From NCBI GenBank assembly GCA_013044415.1, contig JABEUO010000180.1, forward strand, positions 1 to 5,343: a DNA stretch of 5,343 nt. The letters run 5' to 3'. Below are positions 5,169-5,343 of the stretch, piece by piece. The stretch comes from Acidimicrobiaceae bacterium (GTDB lineage: Bacteria; Actinomycetota; Acidimicrobiia; Acidimicrobiales; Acidimicrobiaceae). Each line of letters opens with the position of its first letter. Position 1 is the first letter of the stretch. A model generated the notes under the pieces. That model did no database searches, was not told the DNA's origin, and saw only the letters and a list, made by a program, of their open reading frames with translations. The translations under genes were made by a program, and so were the position numbers.

Positions 5169-5343
5169 TCAAGCGCTGTGCGCCTTATAACCGATACGCA
5201 GTCCGCCCCAATGCTTCCCAAAGACGTAGATCGGTGCAGAGGCGTCCTTCATCATTGCGAATACCCCTCCTCCCATGTCTCTGCGGTAGGTCTGTAGGTA
5301 GAAGGGTCTCTCGCTCTGGGCGGCACCGAGTCCCGTCCGATCC
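5169..5343 (-). CDS. Methyl-accepting chemotaxis protein, C-terminal end (cut by window edge)
   Basis: The last 57 codons and TGA of a gene that continues beyond the right edge. The residues DRTGLGAAQSERPFYLQTYRRDMGG, then APIYVFGKHWGGLRIGY and a short tail, match the end of a well-known class of chemoreceptors in which the cytoplasmic signalling domain is followed by a C-terminal sensory segment of the form 'NDRTGl-a--n--PFLLQTYrRDmGgg-fvlmKDlSaPIyV-GrHWGglRigY'. Chemoreceptors control the kinase CheA and are methylated by CheR, so it fits the cheY and cheR genes on the other side of the window. The frame is in good register with no stop to the edge. The signalling domain, any membrane segments and the ligand cannot be seen here. 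It ends without the NWETF-type CheR tether. Confidence 0.88.
   Translation of the reverse strand, partial: DRTGLGAAQSERPFYLQTYRRDMGGGVFAMMKDASAPIYVFGKHWGGLRIGYKAHSA

Noticed and set aside
5026..5190. 54-codon plus-strand frame running into the receptor gene
   Set aside because: It is antisense to the well-supported receptor tail and spans the hairpin at 5109-5132; no start or family match.

Overview
The window comes from a motile bacterium of roughly balanced base composition. Five genes are recognisable. On the minus strand are csrA at the left edge and the C-terminal end of a chemotaxis receptor at the right edge. On the plus strand are a CheY-type receiver, a CheR methyltransferase and a family-17 glycosyltransferase. 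The CsrA sequence (MLVLTRRANQSIVIG start, long tail after the core fold) reminds me of actinobacterial CsrA, but I could not test this and hold the placement loosely. No rRNA, tRNA, CRISPR array or intact transposase was found.

Layout. 38-256 (-) csrA, preceded by a leader with two hairpins; one displays a GGA in its loop, the classic CsrA-binding geometry, which suggests autoregulation. 257-606 is a divergent control region with a possible sigma-28 (FliA/WhiG type) promoter pointing at cheY. 607-978 (+) cheY. 979-1204 is a gap holding a second sigma-28-like site with exact TAGA-N15-GCCGATCC spacing. 1205-2047 (+) cheR; its best start is the internal ATG at 1205, and the ribosome-binding site and start codon lie in a small hairpin. 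2048-3037 is almost 1 kb with no convincing gene; it carries a hairpin over the cheR stop, a strong 12-bp hairpin at 2747-2774, and a short fragment resembling the tail of an MNT-type nucleotidyltransferase. 3038-4153 (+) is a GT17 glycosyltransferase with an unassigned helical N-terminal region. 4154-5168 is about 1 kb of broken open frames on both strands, one of which may be a frame-shifted tail of the glycosyltransferase and another of which looks like the start of an uncharacterised glycan-locus protein. 5169-5343 (-) is the receptor tail, followed by an 8-bp stem that may end its transcript.

How the genes fit. The receptor, CheR (methylates receptor glutamates) and CheY (phosphorylated output) are three parts of one chemotaxis pathway. 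CsrA is the post-transcriptional regulator that commonly controls flagellar genes. The GT17 gene and the nearby decayed frames suggest a surface-glycan or flagellin-glycosylation cassette placed inside a motility region and now partly degraded; that is inference from position only. The least ordinary features are the RNA structures at the csrA and cheR translation starts and the decayed DNA around the glycosyltransferase.
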